From Azospirillum sp. (GTDB lineage Bacteria; Pseudomonadota; Alphaproteobacteria; Azospirillales; Azospirillaceae): DNA of 64,000 nt. The stretch lies in NCBI GenBank assembly GCA_027486405.1, contig JAIXPD010000069.1:1-64000 (forward strand), written 5' to 3'. Shown piece after piece: positions 7,260-14,585 of this stretch. A model generated the notes under the pieces. It made no database searches and was not told the DNA's origin. It saw only the letters and a list, made by a program, of their open reading frames with translations. A program made the position numbers and the translations under genes. Each line of letters opens with the position of its first letter. The first letter of the stretch is position 1.

Positions 7260-8046
7260 GGGCGGATTGGCGGCATTCGGACAGGATGTTGCCGACGGTC
7301 ACGCGCTCGCGCTCGTCCATGCTCAGGGACCAGCGCGCCTTCGCCGCGATCCAGGCGGCGACGTACAGGCAAACCCCGTCGCGCTTGGGTGGCAGCCACT
7401 CTTCCGGCCCCTTCGCCCCCTTGGCCCGGTTGGCCGACGCGCTGACCGCCAGCAGGGTCTGCGGGTCGGTCAGATCGTTGGCGTAGGCCGCGCGCCGTTC
7501 ACGGGTCCAGGCGTGGCCGCCGCTGCCATAGGCTTCCTCCAGCGGCACGCGGTGGTCGATGTCGATGTCCTTGGGGTTGGTGATCCGCTCCCCGGTGTAG
7601 GGGTCGATCCACTCGCCCTTGCGCACGGTGCAGCCGTCCGCCGACAGCTTCGCCGGGCTGACCGAATCGCGGATCAGCACCCGTTCGCGGGCGTTCAGGC
7701 ACGACTGATCGGTGGACAGCCAATGCGGCCAATCCTCCCGCGCGTAGCCGCGCCGCTTCTCCGGCTCCACCCGGATGGCGTCGAGCAGGCGTTGCGTGTG
7801 GTCGAAGTCGATGCGGTCGGACGCGCGGGCGACGGCGGGCGGGGCCACCGCCACGGCGGTGCTGGCTGCGCGGGTGGAGCGGTGGCGCTTGGTTTCCTGC
7901 CCCAGCACCGCTTCGACGCTGCCCGCCGGCAACAGCCCGACCCGCTCGGCCAGCACCGCCAGCGCCAGCGCGATCAAAATCACCACCAACACCCGCAACA
8001 GGATGGAGCGGCGGGGGCGGCCTGTGGCGGTCCATCGTCCGGTCAT
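7255..8046 (-). CDS. Membrane-anchored HNH nuclease (DUF1524 / GmrSD C-terminal type)
   Basis: A 263-residue protein: an N-terminal hydrophobic segment (about residues 14-38) then, after a low-complexity linker, a DUF1524-type HNH domain. Motifs: DFDHTQRLLDAI, DIDHRVPLEEAYGSGGHAW (the catalytic His), YANDLTDPQTLLAVSASANR and KGAKGPEEWLPP. These match the family of secreted or surface HNH nucleases used for extracellular DNA degradation, which share the fold with the GmrSD restriction enzyme's nuclease part. Cleaving DNA outside the cytoplasm is the likely role. The ATG at 8046 is chosen; a TTG two codons upstream is possible. Its start sits in a 17-bp tandem array and its stop in the target duplication of a MITE. 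Confidence 0.8.
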   Translation of the reverse strand: MTGRWTATGRPRRSILLRVLVVILIALALAVLAERVGLLPAGSVEAVLGQETKRHRSTRAASTAVAVAPPAVARASDRIDFDHTQRLLDAIRVEPEKRRGYAREDWPHWLSTDQSCLNARERVLIRDSVSPAKLSADGCTVRKGEWIDPYTGERITNPKDIDIDHRVPLEEAYGSGGHAWTRERRAAYANDLTDPQTLLAVSASANRAKGAKGPEEWLPPKRDGVCLYVAAWIAAKARWSLSMDERERVTVGNILSECRQSAR

Positions 8047-8087
8047 ACCCAACGCCCGATCATGCCCAACATCCGGTCATGCTTATC
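8037..8087 (-). repeat. Three tandem 17-bp units over the HNH gene start
   Basis: Units at 8037-8053, 8054-8070 and 8071-8087 share TCCGGTCATGCCCAAC-like sequence; on the minus strand each carries GGGCATGA or a close variant, so the start ATG of the HNH gene exists in triplicate. The 17-bp period puts the three ATGs in different frames. Likely a slippage product that may affect translation initiation. Confidence 0.75.
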
Positions 8088-8229
8088 CCCAGGAGGCCAA
8101 CACACCCCGATCTATGACCCAGCCACCGCGAAAGCTCAACAACCGGGCGGGGCCGCGAATCCGGGACGGCGGCGATTGTGACGGTTTCGGACAGGCGGGG
8201 CCGACGGTTCAACAGGGTTATGCACCAAA

Positions 8230-8251
8230 TTATCCACAGCACTGTGGATAA
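8230..8251. promoter_or_regulatory. Two perfect inverted DnaA boxes (TTATCCACA / TGTGGATAA)
   Basis: A 22-bp palindrome formed by TTATCCACA (8230-8238) and its exact complement TGTGGATAA (8243-8251), four bases apart. TTATCCACA is the canonical high-affinity DnaA-binding 9-mer of bacteria. The site lies between the divergent HNH and cobS genes. Possible roles: DnaA-dependent transcription control or a DnaA titration site. No further boxes or AT-rich unwinding region were seen nearby, so I do not call an origin. Confidence 0.6.
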
Positions 8252-8339
8252 CCGGGGTCAAGCGCCAATCGCCCCTGCGACCGCGCAGCCCACACAGCAC
8301 CCATTGCCGTTTGCGCCGGTTGGCGGTAGGTCGGTTGGC

Positions 8340-9146
8340 ATGAACACGCCCCGTCCACCCCGCTTCGCCCCGCCCGCGTCCCTGGCCCAGCACCGGCAGG
8401 ACGCCGCGCTGGCCCTGGTCTTCCTCACCCGCCTGCCGCTGCCCATCGCCGGGCCGCTGGCCGATGGGGCGGCGGCGCGCGCCATGGGCTGGTTTCCGCT
8501 GGTCGGCGGGCTGGTCGGGGGAATCGGCGGGCTGGTTGCCGCGCTGGCCGGGCTGGCGCATCTGCCGCCGCTGGCCGCCGCGCTGCTGGGGCTGGCGGCG
8601 ATGGTGGCCGTGACCGGCGGGCTGCACGAGGATGGCGGGGCCGACGTCGCCGACGGCTTCGGCGGCGGGCGCGACACCGCGCGCAAGCTGGAGATCATGC
8701 GCGACAGCCGGGTCGGCAGCTATGGCGTGCTGGCGCTGGTCTTCTCGGTCGGGCTGCGGGCGGCGGCCATCGCCGCGCTGCTGGCGGCAGGAAGCGAGAC
8801 CGCCATCGCCGCGCTGGTCGCGGCGGGGGCGCTGTCGCGGGCCGGGCTGGCGGCGCTGGCCGCCCATCTGCCGCCCGCCCGCCGCGATGGCTTGGCCGCC
8901 GCGCAAGGAACCCCGGCGCGCGCCACCGTGCGTCTGGCCGCCGGGTTGGGGCTGGCGGTGGCGTTTGTCGGCGTGGGCTGGCTCGCGCTGCCCGCCGCGC
9001 TGGCCGCCGCCGGGGCGACGGCGCTGATGGGCGCGCTGGCCCGGCGGCAGATCGGCGGCCACACCGGCGATGTGTTCGGCGCGGCCCAGCAGGTGGCGGA
9101 GATCGCCGCCCTGCTGACGCTGACCGCCTGGATGGCGGGGGCGTGA
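8340..9146 (+). CDS. cobS: Adenosylcobinamide-GDP ribazoletransferase
   Basis: Integral membrane enzyme of the nucleotide-loop assembly of vitamin B12: joins adenosylcobinamide-GDP and alpha-ribazole(-phosphate) to give cobalamin. 268 residues from the ATG at 8340, the family length. The diagnostic GGLHEDGGADVADGFGGG is at 93-110, followed by the RDSRVGSYG motif; several Ala/Leu-rich membrane helices follow. The frame stays open upstream to 8178, but that stretch crosses the DnaA-box palindrome and does not resemble CobS, so the later start is chosen. Overlaps the next gene (histidine phosphatase) by 4 bp, so the two are coupled. No cobalamin riboswitch was recognised upstream. Confidence 0.95.
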   Translation: MNTPRPPRFAPPASLAQHRQDAALALVFLTRLPLPIAGPLADGAAARAMGWFPLVGGLVGGIGGLVAALAGLAHLPPLAAALLGLAAMVAVTGGLHEDGGADVADGFGGGRDTARKLEIMRDSRVGSYGVLALVFSVGLRAAAIAALLAAGSETAIAALVAAGALSRAGLAALAAHLPPARRDGLAAAQGTPARATVRLAAGLGLAVAFVGVGWLALPAALAAAGATALMGALARRQIGGHTGDVFGAAQQVAEIAALLTLTAWMAGA

Positions 9147-9844
9147 GCGTGGGGTGGGTGACAACCGAGTGGGTGACGACCCGCTGGTGGCTGATCCGCC
9201 ACGCCCCGGTTGTTAACCCGGCGGGCGTCATCATCGGATCGACCGACGCCGAGGCCGACACCGGCGATGCCGCGACCGCGCAGGCCCTGGCCGGGGCACT
9301 GCCCAGCGGAGCGCTGTGGCTGACCAGCCCGCTGCGCCGCAGCCGCCAGACCGCGCGGGCGCTTCGGCCTGAGAACGGCCCCCGGCGCGACGCCGATTGG
9401 ACCGAACAAGATTTGCCCGAACAAGATTTAACGGAGCAGGATTTCGGGATGTGGGAGGGGCAAACGCACGACGCCATCGCCGCCGCCGATCCCGGTGCCG
9501 CCGCGCGCTTCTGGGCCGATCCGGCGACCAACGCCCCACCGGGTGGTGAGAGCTTCGCCGCCGTCTGCGCGCGGGTGGCCGGGGCGTTGACCCGCTTGAC
9601 CGCCGCCCACGCCGGGCGCGATCTGGTGGCGGTGGTGCATGGCGGGCCGATCCGCGCGGCGGTGGCGCTGGCGCTCGACCTGTCCCCCGCCGCCGCGCTG
9701 CGGCTGCGGGTGGATCACTGGTCGCTGACCCGGATCGACCATCACGGCCCAAGCGAGGGCCGCGACGGTCACAGCTCCTGGGCGGTCGGGTGCGTCAACC
9801 AGCGGTTCGCGCCACCGGGGCCGCCCCGCTCTTCAGCAGGGTGA
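9143..9844 (+). CDS. Histidine phosphatase, probable alpha-ribazole phosphatase (CobC-like)
   Basis: Phosphoglycerate-mutase-fold phosphatase. RH at 19-20 (LIRHAP) holds the phosphohistidine, SPLRR at 62-66 the phosphate pocket, WEG at 104-106 and HGG at 166-168 the second catalytic histidine. GTG start overlaps the cobS stop (GTGA), which together with cobS strongly suggests the CobC role, removing phosphate from alpha-ribazole-5'-phosphate (or adenosylcobalamin-5'-phosphate). An odd in-frame triplicate EQDLP/EQDLT/EQDFG (88-102) precedes the WEG motif, arising from three 15-bp units. The 3' end runs 50 bp into the convergent cimA gene, an unusually long overlap. Confidence 0.82.
   Translation: MSVGWVTTEWVTTRWWLIRHAPVVNPAGVIIGSTDAEADTGDAATAQALAGALPSGALWLTSPLRRSRQTARALRPENGPRRDADWTEQDLPEQDLTEQDFGMWEGQTHDAIAAADPGAAARFWADPATNAPPGGESFAAVCARVAGALTRLTAAHAGRDLVAVVHGGPIRAAVALALDLSPAAALRLRVDHWSLTRIDHHGPSEGRDGHSSWAVGCVNQRFAPPGPPRSSAG
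9404..9448 (+). repeat. Three in-frame 15-bp tandem units in the cobC-like gene
   Basis: GAACAAGATTTGCCC (9404-9418), GAACAAGATTTAACG (9419-9433) and GAGCAGGATTTCGGG (9434-9448) encode EQDLP, EQDLT and EQDFG. The last unit is the conserved family segment, and the first two appear to be extra copies. The repeat is AT-richer than its surroundings. Confidence 0.85.
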
Positions 9845-11411
9845 ACACATAGCTGTCCACCAGCGCCTCCATCGACGCTTCGATGATGTTGGTGGACACG
9901 CCCAGCGTCGACATTTCGCTGCCGTCGCGTTCGGTGGAGCGGATCAGCACGCGCGGCATCGCCCCGGTCCCTTCCTTGGCCGCCAGGATGCGGACGCGGT
10001 AATCGGACAGGCTGACGCCCTTCAGCGCCGGATAGACCGGCTCCAGCGCCTTGCGCATGGCGACGTCGAGCGCGTGCACCGGGCCGTTGCCGTCGGCGAC
10101 CTCCAACCGGATCTCGTTGCCGACGCGCACGCGCACCACCGCCTCGGATTCCACCACCAGCTTGCCGACCGCGTTGTAACGGCGTTCGTCGGTGACGTGG
10201 AAGCGCAGCAGTTCGAAGAAGCGCGGCACCCCGTCCAGCTCGCGGCGGACCAGCAGTTCAAAGCTGGCCTCGGCGGTGTCATAGGCGTAACCGGCGCTGT
10301 CGCGCTGCTTGACCAGATCGAGCAGGCGGGCCAGCCGGTCGTCCTTGGGGTCGATGTCCAGCCCGATGTCGCGCAGGCGGGCGATGATGTTGGACCGCCC
10401 GGCCTGATCGGACATGACGATCTGCCGCCGGTTGCCGATGGCCTCCGGCGAGACATGCTCGTAGGAGGCCGGGTCCTTCTCCACCGCCGAGACGTGCAGC
10501 CCGCCCTTGTGGGCGAAGGCGCTGGCACCGACATAGGGGGCGTGGCGGTTGGGCGCGCGGTTCAGCCGCTCGTCAAAGGAATGGCTCAACTGGGTCAGGC
10601 GCGGCAGATCCTCCGGCTTGATGCCGGTTTCGAATCCCATCTTCAGCATCAGCGACGGGATGAGGGACACGAGGTTGGCGTTGCCGCAGCGCTCGCCCAG
10701 CCCGTTGATGGTCCCCTGCACCATGCGCGCCCCCGCCCGCACGGCGGCCAGCGAGTTGGCGACCGCGTTTTCGGTGTCGTTGTGGCAATGGATGCCCAGC
10801 CGGTCGCCGGGGATCCCATGCTCGGCGATCACGGCGCGGACGATGGCGTCGATCTCGTGCGGCAGGGTCCCGCCGTTGGTGTCGCACAGCACGATCCAGC
10901 GCGCCCCCGCCTCGAACGCGGCGCGGATGCACTGGACGGCGTAGGCCGGGTTGCGCTTGTAACCGTCAAAGAAATGCTCGGCGTCGAACAGCGCTTCGCC
11001 CTTGGCGGCGTGCAGCGCGGCGACGCTGTCGCGGATCAGCTCCAGATTCTCGTCGCGCGGGATGCCCAGCGCGACATCGACGTGGAAATCCCACGTCTTG
11101 CCGACCATGCAGACGGCCTTGGCGCGCGACTGCACCAGCGCGGTCAGTTGCGGGTCGTTGGCCGCGCTGCGGCCCGGACGCCGGGTCATGCCAAAGGCGG
11201 TGAAGGTGGCGCGGGTCAGCTCCGGGGCCTCGGCGAAAAACTGGTCGTCGGTGGGGTTGGCCCCGGGCCAGCCGCCTTCGACGTAATCAATACCCAGCCG
11301 GTCCAGCTCCTGCGCAATCGCGATCTTGTCAGCGACCGAGAAATCCACGTCCTGGGTCTGCGCCCCGTCGCGCAGGGTGGTGTCGTACAGATAAATGCGT
11401 TCGCCCGTCAT
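9795..11411 (-). CDS. cimA: (R)-citramalate synthase
   Basis: Condenses pyruvate and acetyl-CoA to (R)-citramalate, the first step of the threonine-independent route to 2-oxobutyrate and isoleucine. 538 residues, usual length. The HMGL-like barrel opens with IYLYDTTLRDGAQTQ, has EGGWPGANPTDDQFF (the CimA form of the family), metal-binding GIHCHND and NGLGERCGNANL; the C-terminal LeuA-type allosteric dimer domain covers about 400-530 (SDYRVRIL...GTGAMPRVLI). Stands alone; leuC, which could act on citramalate, is 40 kb away. Converges on and overlaps the cobC-like gene by 50 bp. Confidence 0.95.
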   Translation of the reverse strand: MTGERIYLYDTTLRDGAQTQDVDFSVADKIAIAQELDRLGIDYVEGGWPGANPTDDQFFAEAPELTRATFTAFGMTRRPGRSAANDPQLTALVQSRAKAVCMVGKTWDFHVDVALGIPRDENLELIRDSVAALHAAKGEALFDAEHFFDGYKRNPAYAVQCIRAAFEAGARWIVLCDTNGGTLPHEIDAIVRAVIAEHGIPGDRLGIHCHNDTENAVANSLAAVRAGARMVQGTINGLGERCGNANLVSLIPSLMLKMGFETGIKPEDLPRLTQLSHSFDERLNRAPNRHAPYVGASAFAHKGGLHVSAVEKDPASYEHVSPEAIGNRRQIVMSDQAGRSNIIARLRDIGLDIDPKDDRLARLLDLVKQRDSAGYAYDTAEASFELLVRRELDGVPRFFELLRFHVTDERRYNAVGKLVVESEAVVRVRVGNEIRLEVADGNGPVHALDVAMRKALEPVYPALKGVSLSDYRVRILAAKEGTGAMPRVLIRSTERDGSEMSTLGVSTNIIEASMEALVDSYVFTLLKSGAAPVARTAG

Positions 11412-11558
11412 CGCCGCCTGACCTGACCGATGGAATCACGGGAGCCGCCTTGGCCCCCCCGGAAAGGCCGGAGAATGGACGATGCGCCGGTCCGGCTCAA
11501 CGCTTTTGATAAGAAACGTGCGAATTCCTCCCCCGCTTGGCAACGGAGTGCTGGAGTG

Positions 11559-12068
11559 TCATCGCGGAACGGGCGGGTGCAGGCGGGTGTCGAGCGCGAA
11601 ACGCTCCTGCGCGATCGCGCGGTAGCCGCCCGCTGCGACCGAGGCGACGAACAGCAGGTTCCAACTGTGGGCCGACACCACGCTGGGGATGACGACAAAG
11701 CCATGCCGGGCCAACAGCGCGTCGCCGAACGCCTGTTGCCCGGCGCTGGGCTGGCCGGGCCGCAACCAGTTCGGGTTGGGGACCGACGCCGGATCGACCA
11801 CATGCACCCGGTCCAGGGCATCGACCCGAAAGGAGGTCAGCGTGTGGGGCACGGCGTCCAGCGCGGGAAAGCCCTTGTGCACCGCCACTTCCAAAATCGC
11901 CGTGGCGGGGTCCAACGCGGCGTAGACCGCCCGGACGCCCCGGCTGTTCCACCGCCCACCGACGCGGTAGGCCCCCTCGCCGCTGTCCCAATCCGGGGTG
12001 TGGCGGTCCGCGTCCAAACGCCAGCCAACCAACGCGCCATCGCCCAAGGGTGGCGGCAGCGGAGTCAC
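11559..12068 (-). CDS. RES-domain toxin (NAD+-degrading toxin of a RES/Xre pair)
   Basis: RES-family toxin of 169 residues, named for its conserved Arg, Glu and Ser. GWRL (15-18), GGRWNSRG (37-44), Tyr49 and Glu60 in AILEVAVHKG match the family. RES toxins (MbcT/ParT type) consume NAD+ or ADP-ribosylate proteins. The GTG at 12068 forms a GTGA overlap with the antitoxin stop, typical for this order (antitoxin first, toxin second), and fixes the start; the open frame upstream is antitoxin DNA read out of frame. Cytoplasmic; neutralised by the adjacent antitoxin. Confidence 0.92.
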   Translation of the reverse strand: MTPLPPPLGDGALVGWRLDADRHTPDWDSGEGAYRVGGRWNSRGVRAVYAALDPATAILEVAVHKGFPALDAVPHTLTSFRVDALDRVHVVDPASVPNPNWLRPGQPSAGQQAFGDALLARHGFVVIPSVVSAHSWNLLFVASVAAGGYRAIAQERFALDTRLHPPVPR

Positions 12069-12562
12069 GCGTACACCCCATACTCCAGGCGGGTGAGAAA
12101 CTCGTCCACCATCTCCACCCCGGCCGGGGTGGTCAGCAGGTCCAGGGGGCGGCGTTGATCCAGGCCGATGGCCGGTTGATCGAGCCAGCGTTCCGCCGCC
12201 TCCTGCGATCCGAACACCTCGGTCGCCTTGGCCAGGATTTCGGCGAATTTCCACGCCCGCCCGCTCTGCTCCGGGTTCAGGGGGCGGGTTGGCGTGTCCT
12301 TGCGCCGTTGGAAGGTGCGCAGACTCATGCCCACCGCCCGTTCCAGCGACGGCGACCGTTGCAGCACGCCCAAATTGGCGAACAGGCGGACCAGCGCGGC
12401 GCTGGGCAGCCCGTTCAACAGCAGGTCATGGGCGTCCAGCGCCGTCTTTGGCGGTTGCCGGAAGACCTGCGCCCCCCCCAGCAGAGCGGCGATGCGCTCC
12501 ACCCGCTCCATCGCTGGGGGCGCGCCCATGCCCTGCCGGTGGGGTTGGTTGTGGCTGCTCAT
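12065..12562 (-). CDS. Xre/MbcA/ParS-type antitoxin (DUF2384)
   Basis: 165-residue antitoxin. The middle holds a degenerate helix-turn-helix (LERAVGMSLRTFQRRKD) and the C-terminal DUF2384 toxin-binding domain (WKFAEILAKATEVFGSQEAAERWLDQPAIGLDQRRPLDLL), whose last residues plug the toxin's active site in known complexes. It overlaps the RES toxin by 4 bp. An inverted repeat ACACTTG-N13-CAAGTGT (12596-12622) just upstream is a likely autoregulatory operator. The pair sits next to a MITE copy, a common setting for mobile toxin-antitoxin loci. Confidence 0.92.
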   Translation of the reverse strand: MSSHNQPHRQGMGAPPAMERVERIAALLGGAQVFRQPPKTALDAHDLLLNGLPSAALVRLFANLGVLQRSPSLERAVGMSLRTFQRRKDTPTRPLNPEQSGRAWKFAEILAKATEVFGSQEAAERWLDQPAIGLDQRRPLDLLTTPAGVEMVDEFLTRLEYGVYA

Positions 12563-12595
12563 GGCAACGCTCCGTCATTTGACGCTTTAAAAATG

Positions 12596-12622
12596 ACACT
12601 TGTCGCACCGCGCGGCAAGTGT
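12596..12622 (-). promoter_or_regulatory. Probable operator of the RES/Xre operon
   Basis: Perfect 7-bp inverted repeat ACACTTG (12596-12602) and CAAGTGT (12616-12622), centred about 47 bp before the antitoxin ATG. Antitoxins of this family bind palindromes in their own promoter, so autoregulation is likely; the binding itself is inferred. Confidence 0.55.
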
Positions 12623-12636
12623 GGTCCTCATCCCTC

Positions 12637-12871
12637 CAGGGCAATCGCTTGAAGCATCGCCCACCCAACCGGAACAAGATTTGCCACGAACTTCACGGAT
12701 TTCGCGGAACGCGTCTCAGAGCCATTCTGTTTGCGATTTTGTGACAAACTTCGTGACGGGATGCATGCGGTGATTGAGGTCGAAAATCCGTGGAATCCCT
12801 CATTTTGTCCGTGAAATCCGTGTCTAATCTTGCTTGTGTGAGGATGAACGCTCGCTCAGGCGATTGCCCTG
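12637..12871. mobile_element. MITE-like element copy A
   Basis: 235 bp bounded by CAGGGCAATCGCTTGAAGCA and its near-complement ending GCGATTGCCCTG. The interior is homologous to copies B and C: CTTCACGGATTTCGCGGAA on the left, AAAATCCGTG and TTTTGTCCGTGAAATCCGTG on the right, giving a large internal foldback. Flanks CTCATCCCTC (12627-12636) and CTCACCCCGC (12872-12881) agree at 8 of 10 positions, an eroded target duplication. The right flank includes the stop codon of the LysR gene (12873-12875). No transposase inside. Confidence 0.8.
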
Positions 12872-12872
12872 C

Positions 12873-13718
12873 TCACCCCGCCAACAGCGCCCGCTCTTCG
12901 GCGAAGACGGCGGCGATGTGGTCGAGGACAGCGCGGACGCGCGGCACGTCCTTGCGGTCGCGGTGGACCAGCAACCACGCCTCGCGGGTCAGCGGCGGGC
13001 CGGGCAGCGGCAGGCGGATCAGGCCGGGTTCGCCCGCCGCCAGCAGGCAGGGCAGGAAGGCGACGCCGAACCCCGCCAGGGTGGCGGCCAATTGGCCCAA
13101 CACGCTGTTGGCGCGGAAGCCCATGCGCCGCCCGCCGCCATGCTGGGCCAGCCATTGCGCTTCGGGCAGATCGGCCAGCGTTTCGTCATAGCCGATCAGC
13201 GTGTCGGGCGCGCCGGGGGTGGTGTAGAGGCCGTAGCCCAGCGTCGCCAGCCGCCGCCCGATCAACTCCCCCTGGCGCGGCCGGGCCAGACGGATCGCCA
13301 GATCGGCTTCGCGCCGGGCAAGGCTGAGCGACCGGTTGTCTGTGATGATTTCCAGGTCCAGATCGGGATGGGCCACCCGCAGCGGCCCCAGCCGGGGGAC
13401 GAGGAAGCGGTCGGCCAGCGCCTGTGTCATCGTCACCCGCACGGTCCCGCTCAGGCCGCCGCCGGTCCCTTCCCGCCGCTGGATGGCGAGGGCCTGCTCG
13501 TCCATCGCCTCGGCCAGCGCGCGCACCGCTTCGCCGTCGTCGGTCAGGCGGTGGCCGTCGGGGCGGCGCTCCACCAGGGTCCGGCCCAAACCCGCCTCCA
13601 GCGCGGCCAGCCGCCGCCCGACGGTGGCGTGGCTGAGGCGCAGGGTCCGCGCCGCCGCCGACAGGCTGCCGCCGCGCGCCACCGCCAGAAACACCCGCAG
13701 ATCGTCCCAATCCATCAC
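12873..13718 (-). CDS. LysR-family transcriptional regulator
   Basis: 281 residues. N-terminal winged helix-turn-helix (WDDLRVFLAVARGGSLSAAARTLRLSHATVGRRLAALE, residues 4-40) and a LysR effector-binding domain (from about 90). Divergent from an isochorismatase-like hydrolase, which is therefore its probable target. The 163-bp shared spacer contains three tandem GTTCA-N4-TGAAC palindromes 23-70 bp before its start codon, well placed for autoregulation. Effector unknown. Confidence 0.92.
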   Translation of the reverse strand: MMDWDDLRVFLAVARGGSLSAAARTLRLSHATVGRRLAALEAGLGRTLVERRPDGHRLTDDGEAVRALAEAMDEQALAIQRREGTGGGLSGTVRVTMTQALADRFLVPRLGPLRVAHPDLDLEIITDNRSLSLARREADLAIRLARPRQGELIGRRLATLGYGLYTTPGAPDTLIGYDETLADLPEAQWLAQHGGGRRMGFRANSVLGQLAATLAGFGVAFLPCLLAAGEPGLIRLPLPGPPLTREAWLLVHRDRKDVPRVRAVLDHIAAVFAEERALLAG

Positions 13719-13740
13719 CGCTTCCCCGTCGCGCCGCCCC

Positions 13741-13788
13741 GTTCATTTCTGAACCCTGTTCATTTTTGAACCCCGTTCATTTTTGAAC
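13741..13788. promoter_or_regulatory. Operator array: three tandem GTTCA-N4-TGAAC palindromes
   Basis: GTTCATTTCTGAAC (13741-13754), GTTCATTTTTGAAC (13758-13771) and GTTCATTTTTGAAC (13775-13788), exactly 17 bp apart centre to centre, each a perfect 5+5 palindrome. They sit between the divergent LysR and hydrolase genes. LysR proteins bind T-N11-A type sites at several half-turn-spaced positions, so this is a plausible binding array, although 17 bp is not an integral number of helical turns. Confidence 0.7.
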
Positions 13789-13881
13789 AGTGAGCGACCG
13801 ATCTTAGCGGATGGCCGTTCAATCCTGAAGCGGGCAGGATCACCCCAACACCAACCTTCTCTTTCAGAAAGGCCCCACCCG

Positions 13882-14481
13882 ATGACCGAAGCCCGGACGA
13901 TCCTGAGCATGGCGGGCGCGCCGTTGACCCCCAGCCCGCTCGACGCCGCCGTTCTGGTGCTGATCGACCTTCAGCGCGAATACACCGACGGCGCGCTGCC
14001 GCTGGTCGGGGTGGACGCGGCGGTGGAGCAGGCCGCCGCCCTGCTGGCGCTGGCCCGCGCCCACGCGGTTCCGGTCGTCCATGTGGTGCATCACAGCCAG
14101 CCGGGCAGCCCGATCTTCAACCCCGACGGCCCGTTCGTGGCGATCATCCCCGCCGTCGCCCCGGTGGACGGCGAAACCGTGGTGGTGAAGGCGAAAGCCA
14201 ACAGCTTCACCGGCACGACGCTGGAGGAGGTGGCGCGGGCCACCGGCCGCCGCGAACTCATCATCGCCGGCTTCATGACCCACAATTGCGTCAGCAGCAC
14301 CGTGCGCGGGGCGAACGACCGGGGATGGCGGGTGACGGTGGTGGAAGCCGCGACCGCCACCCGCGATCTGCCCGATGGCCGGGGCGGCGTGGTGACGGCG
14401 GCGGAGCTTCAGCGCGGCGTGTTGACCAGCCTGAGCGACACGCAGGCCGTGGTGGTGGCGGACGCCGGGGCCTGGGCGTAA
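13882..14481 (+). CDS. Isochorismatase-like cysteine hydrolase
   Basis: 199 residues of the isochorismatase superfamily. VLVLIDLQREYTDGALPL holds the catalytic Asp (about residue 29), KAKANSFTGTTLEEV the Lys, and FMTHNCVSSTVRGANDRGW the nucleophilic Cys with its usual TH-NC context. The family includes nicotinamidases, N-carbamoyl amidohydrolases and true isochorismatases; the substrate cannot be told. ATG at 13882 follows AGAAAGG. Divergent from a LysR gene and probably controlled by it. Followed by a tandem repeat and a strong terminator. Confidence 0.88.
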   Translation: MTEARTILSMAGAPLTPSPLDAAVLVLIDLQREYTDGALPLVGVDAAVEQAAALLALARAHAVPVVHVVHHSQPGSPIFNPDGPFVAIIPAVAPVDGETVVVKAKANSFTGTTLEEVARATGRRELIIAGFMTHNCVSSTVRGANDRGWRVTVVEAATATRDLPDGRGGVVTAAELQRGVLTSLSDTQAVVVADAGAWA

Positions 14482-14498
14482 CCCGCCGTCCCCCAATC

Positions 14499-14550
14499 AA
14501 AACGAACCCAAGCAAAACAACCCAGGCAAAACGAACCCAAGCAAAACGAA
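14499..14550 (+). repeat. Tandem array of AAAACGAACCCAAGC units after the hydrolase gene
   Basis: Units at 14499-14513, 14514-14527, 14528-14542 and a partial at 14543-14550, period 14-15 bp. The array fills the gap between the hydrolase stop and its terminator. AT-rich and probably a slippage product. Confidence 0.85.
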
Positions 14551-14579
14551 CGCCCCGCCTCCGACCGGAAGGCGGGGCG
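14551..14579. terminator. Bidirectional terminator hairpin
   Basis: CGCCCCGCCT (14551-14560) pairs exactly with AGGCGGGGCG (14570-14579). It lies between the convergent hydrolase and peptide-binding-protein genes. Confidence 0.8.
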
Positions 14580-14585
14580 GTGTCG

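Noticed and set aside
8230..8251. A replication origin at the DnaA boxes
   Set aside because: Only two boxes are seen, with no AT-rich unwinding element or further boxes nearby, and the usual origin neighbours are absent.
8260..8285. A possible fifth MITE end (TCAAGCGCCAATCGCCCCTG)
   Set aside because: It has insertions relative to the family end, and no matching opposite end or target duplication was found.
8053..8339. A cobalamin riboswitch ahead of cobS
   Set aside because: No GCCACTG-type B12 box or other recognisable riboswitch core was found in the spacer; only the DnaA-box palindrome and tandem repeat are visible.
8178..8339. An earlier cobS start adding 54 residues
   Set aside because: The added stretch crosses the DnaA-box palindrome and does not resemble the CobS N-terminus; the ATG at 8340 gives the family length.
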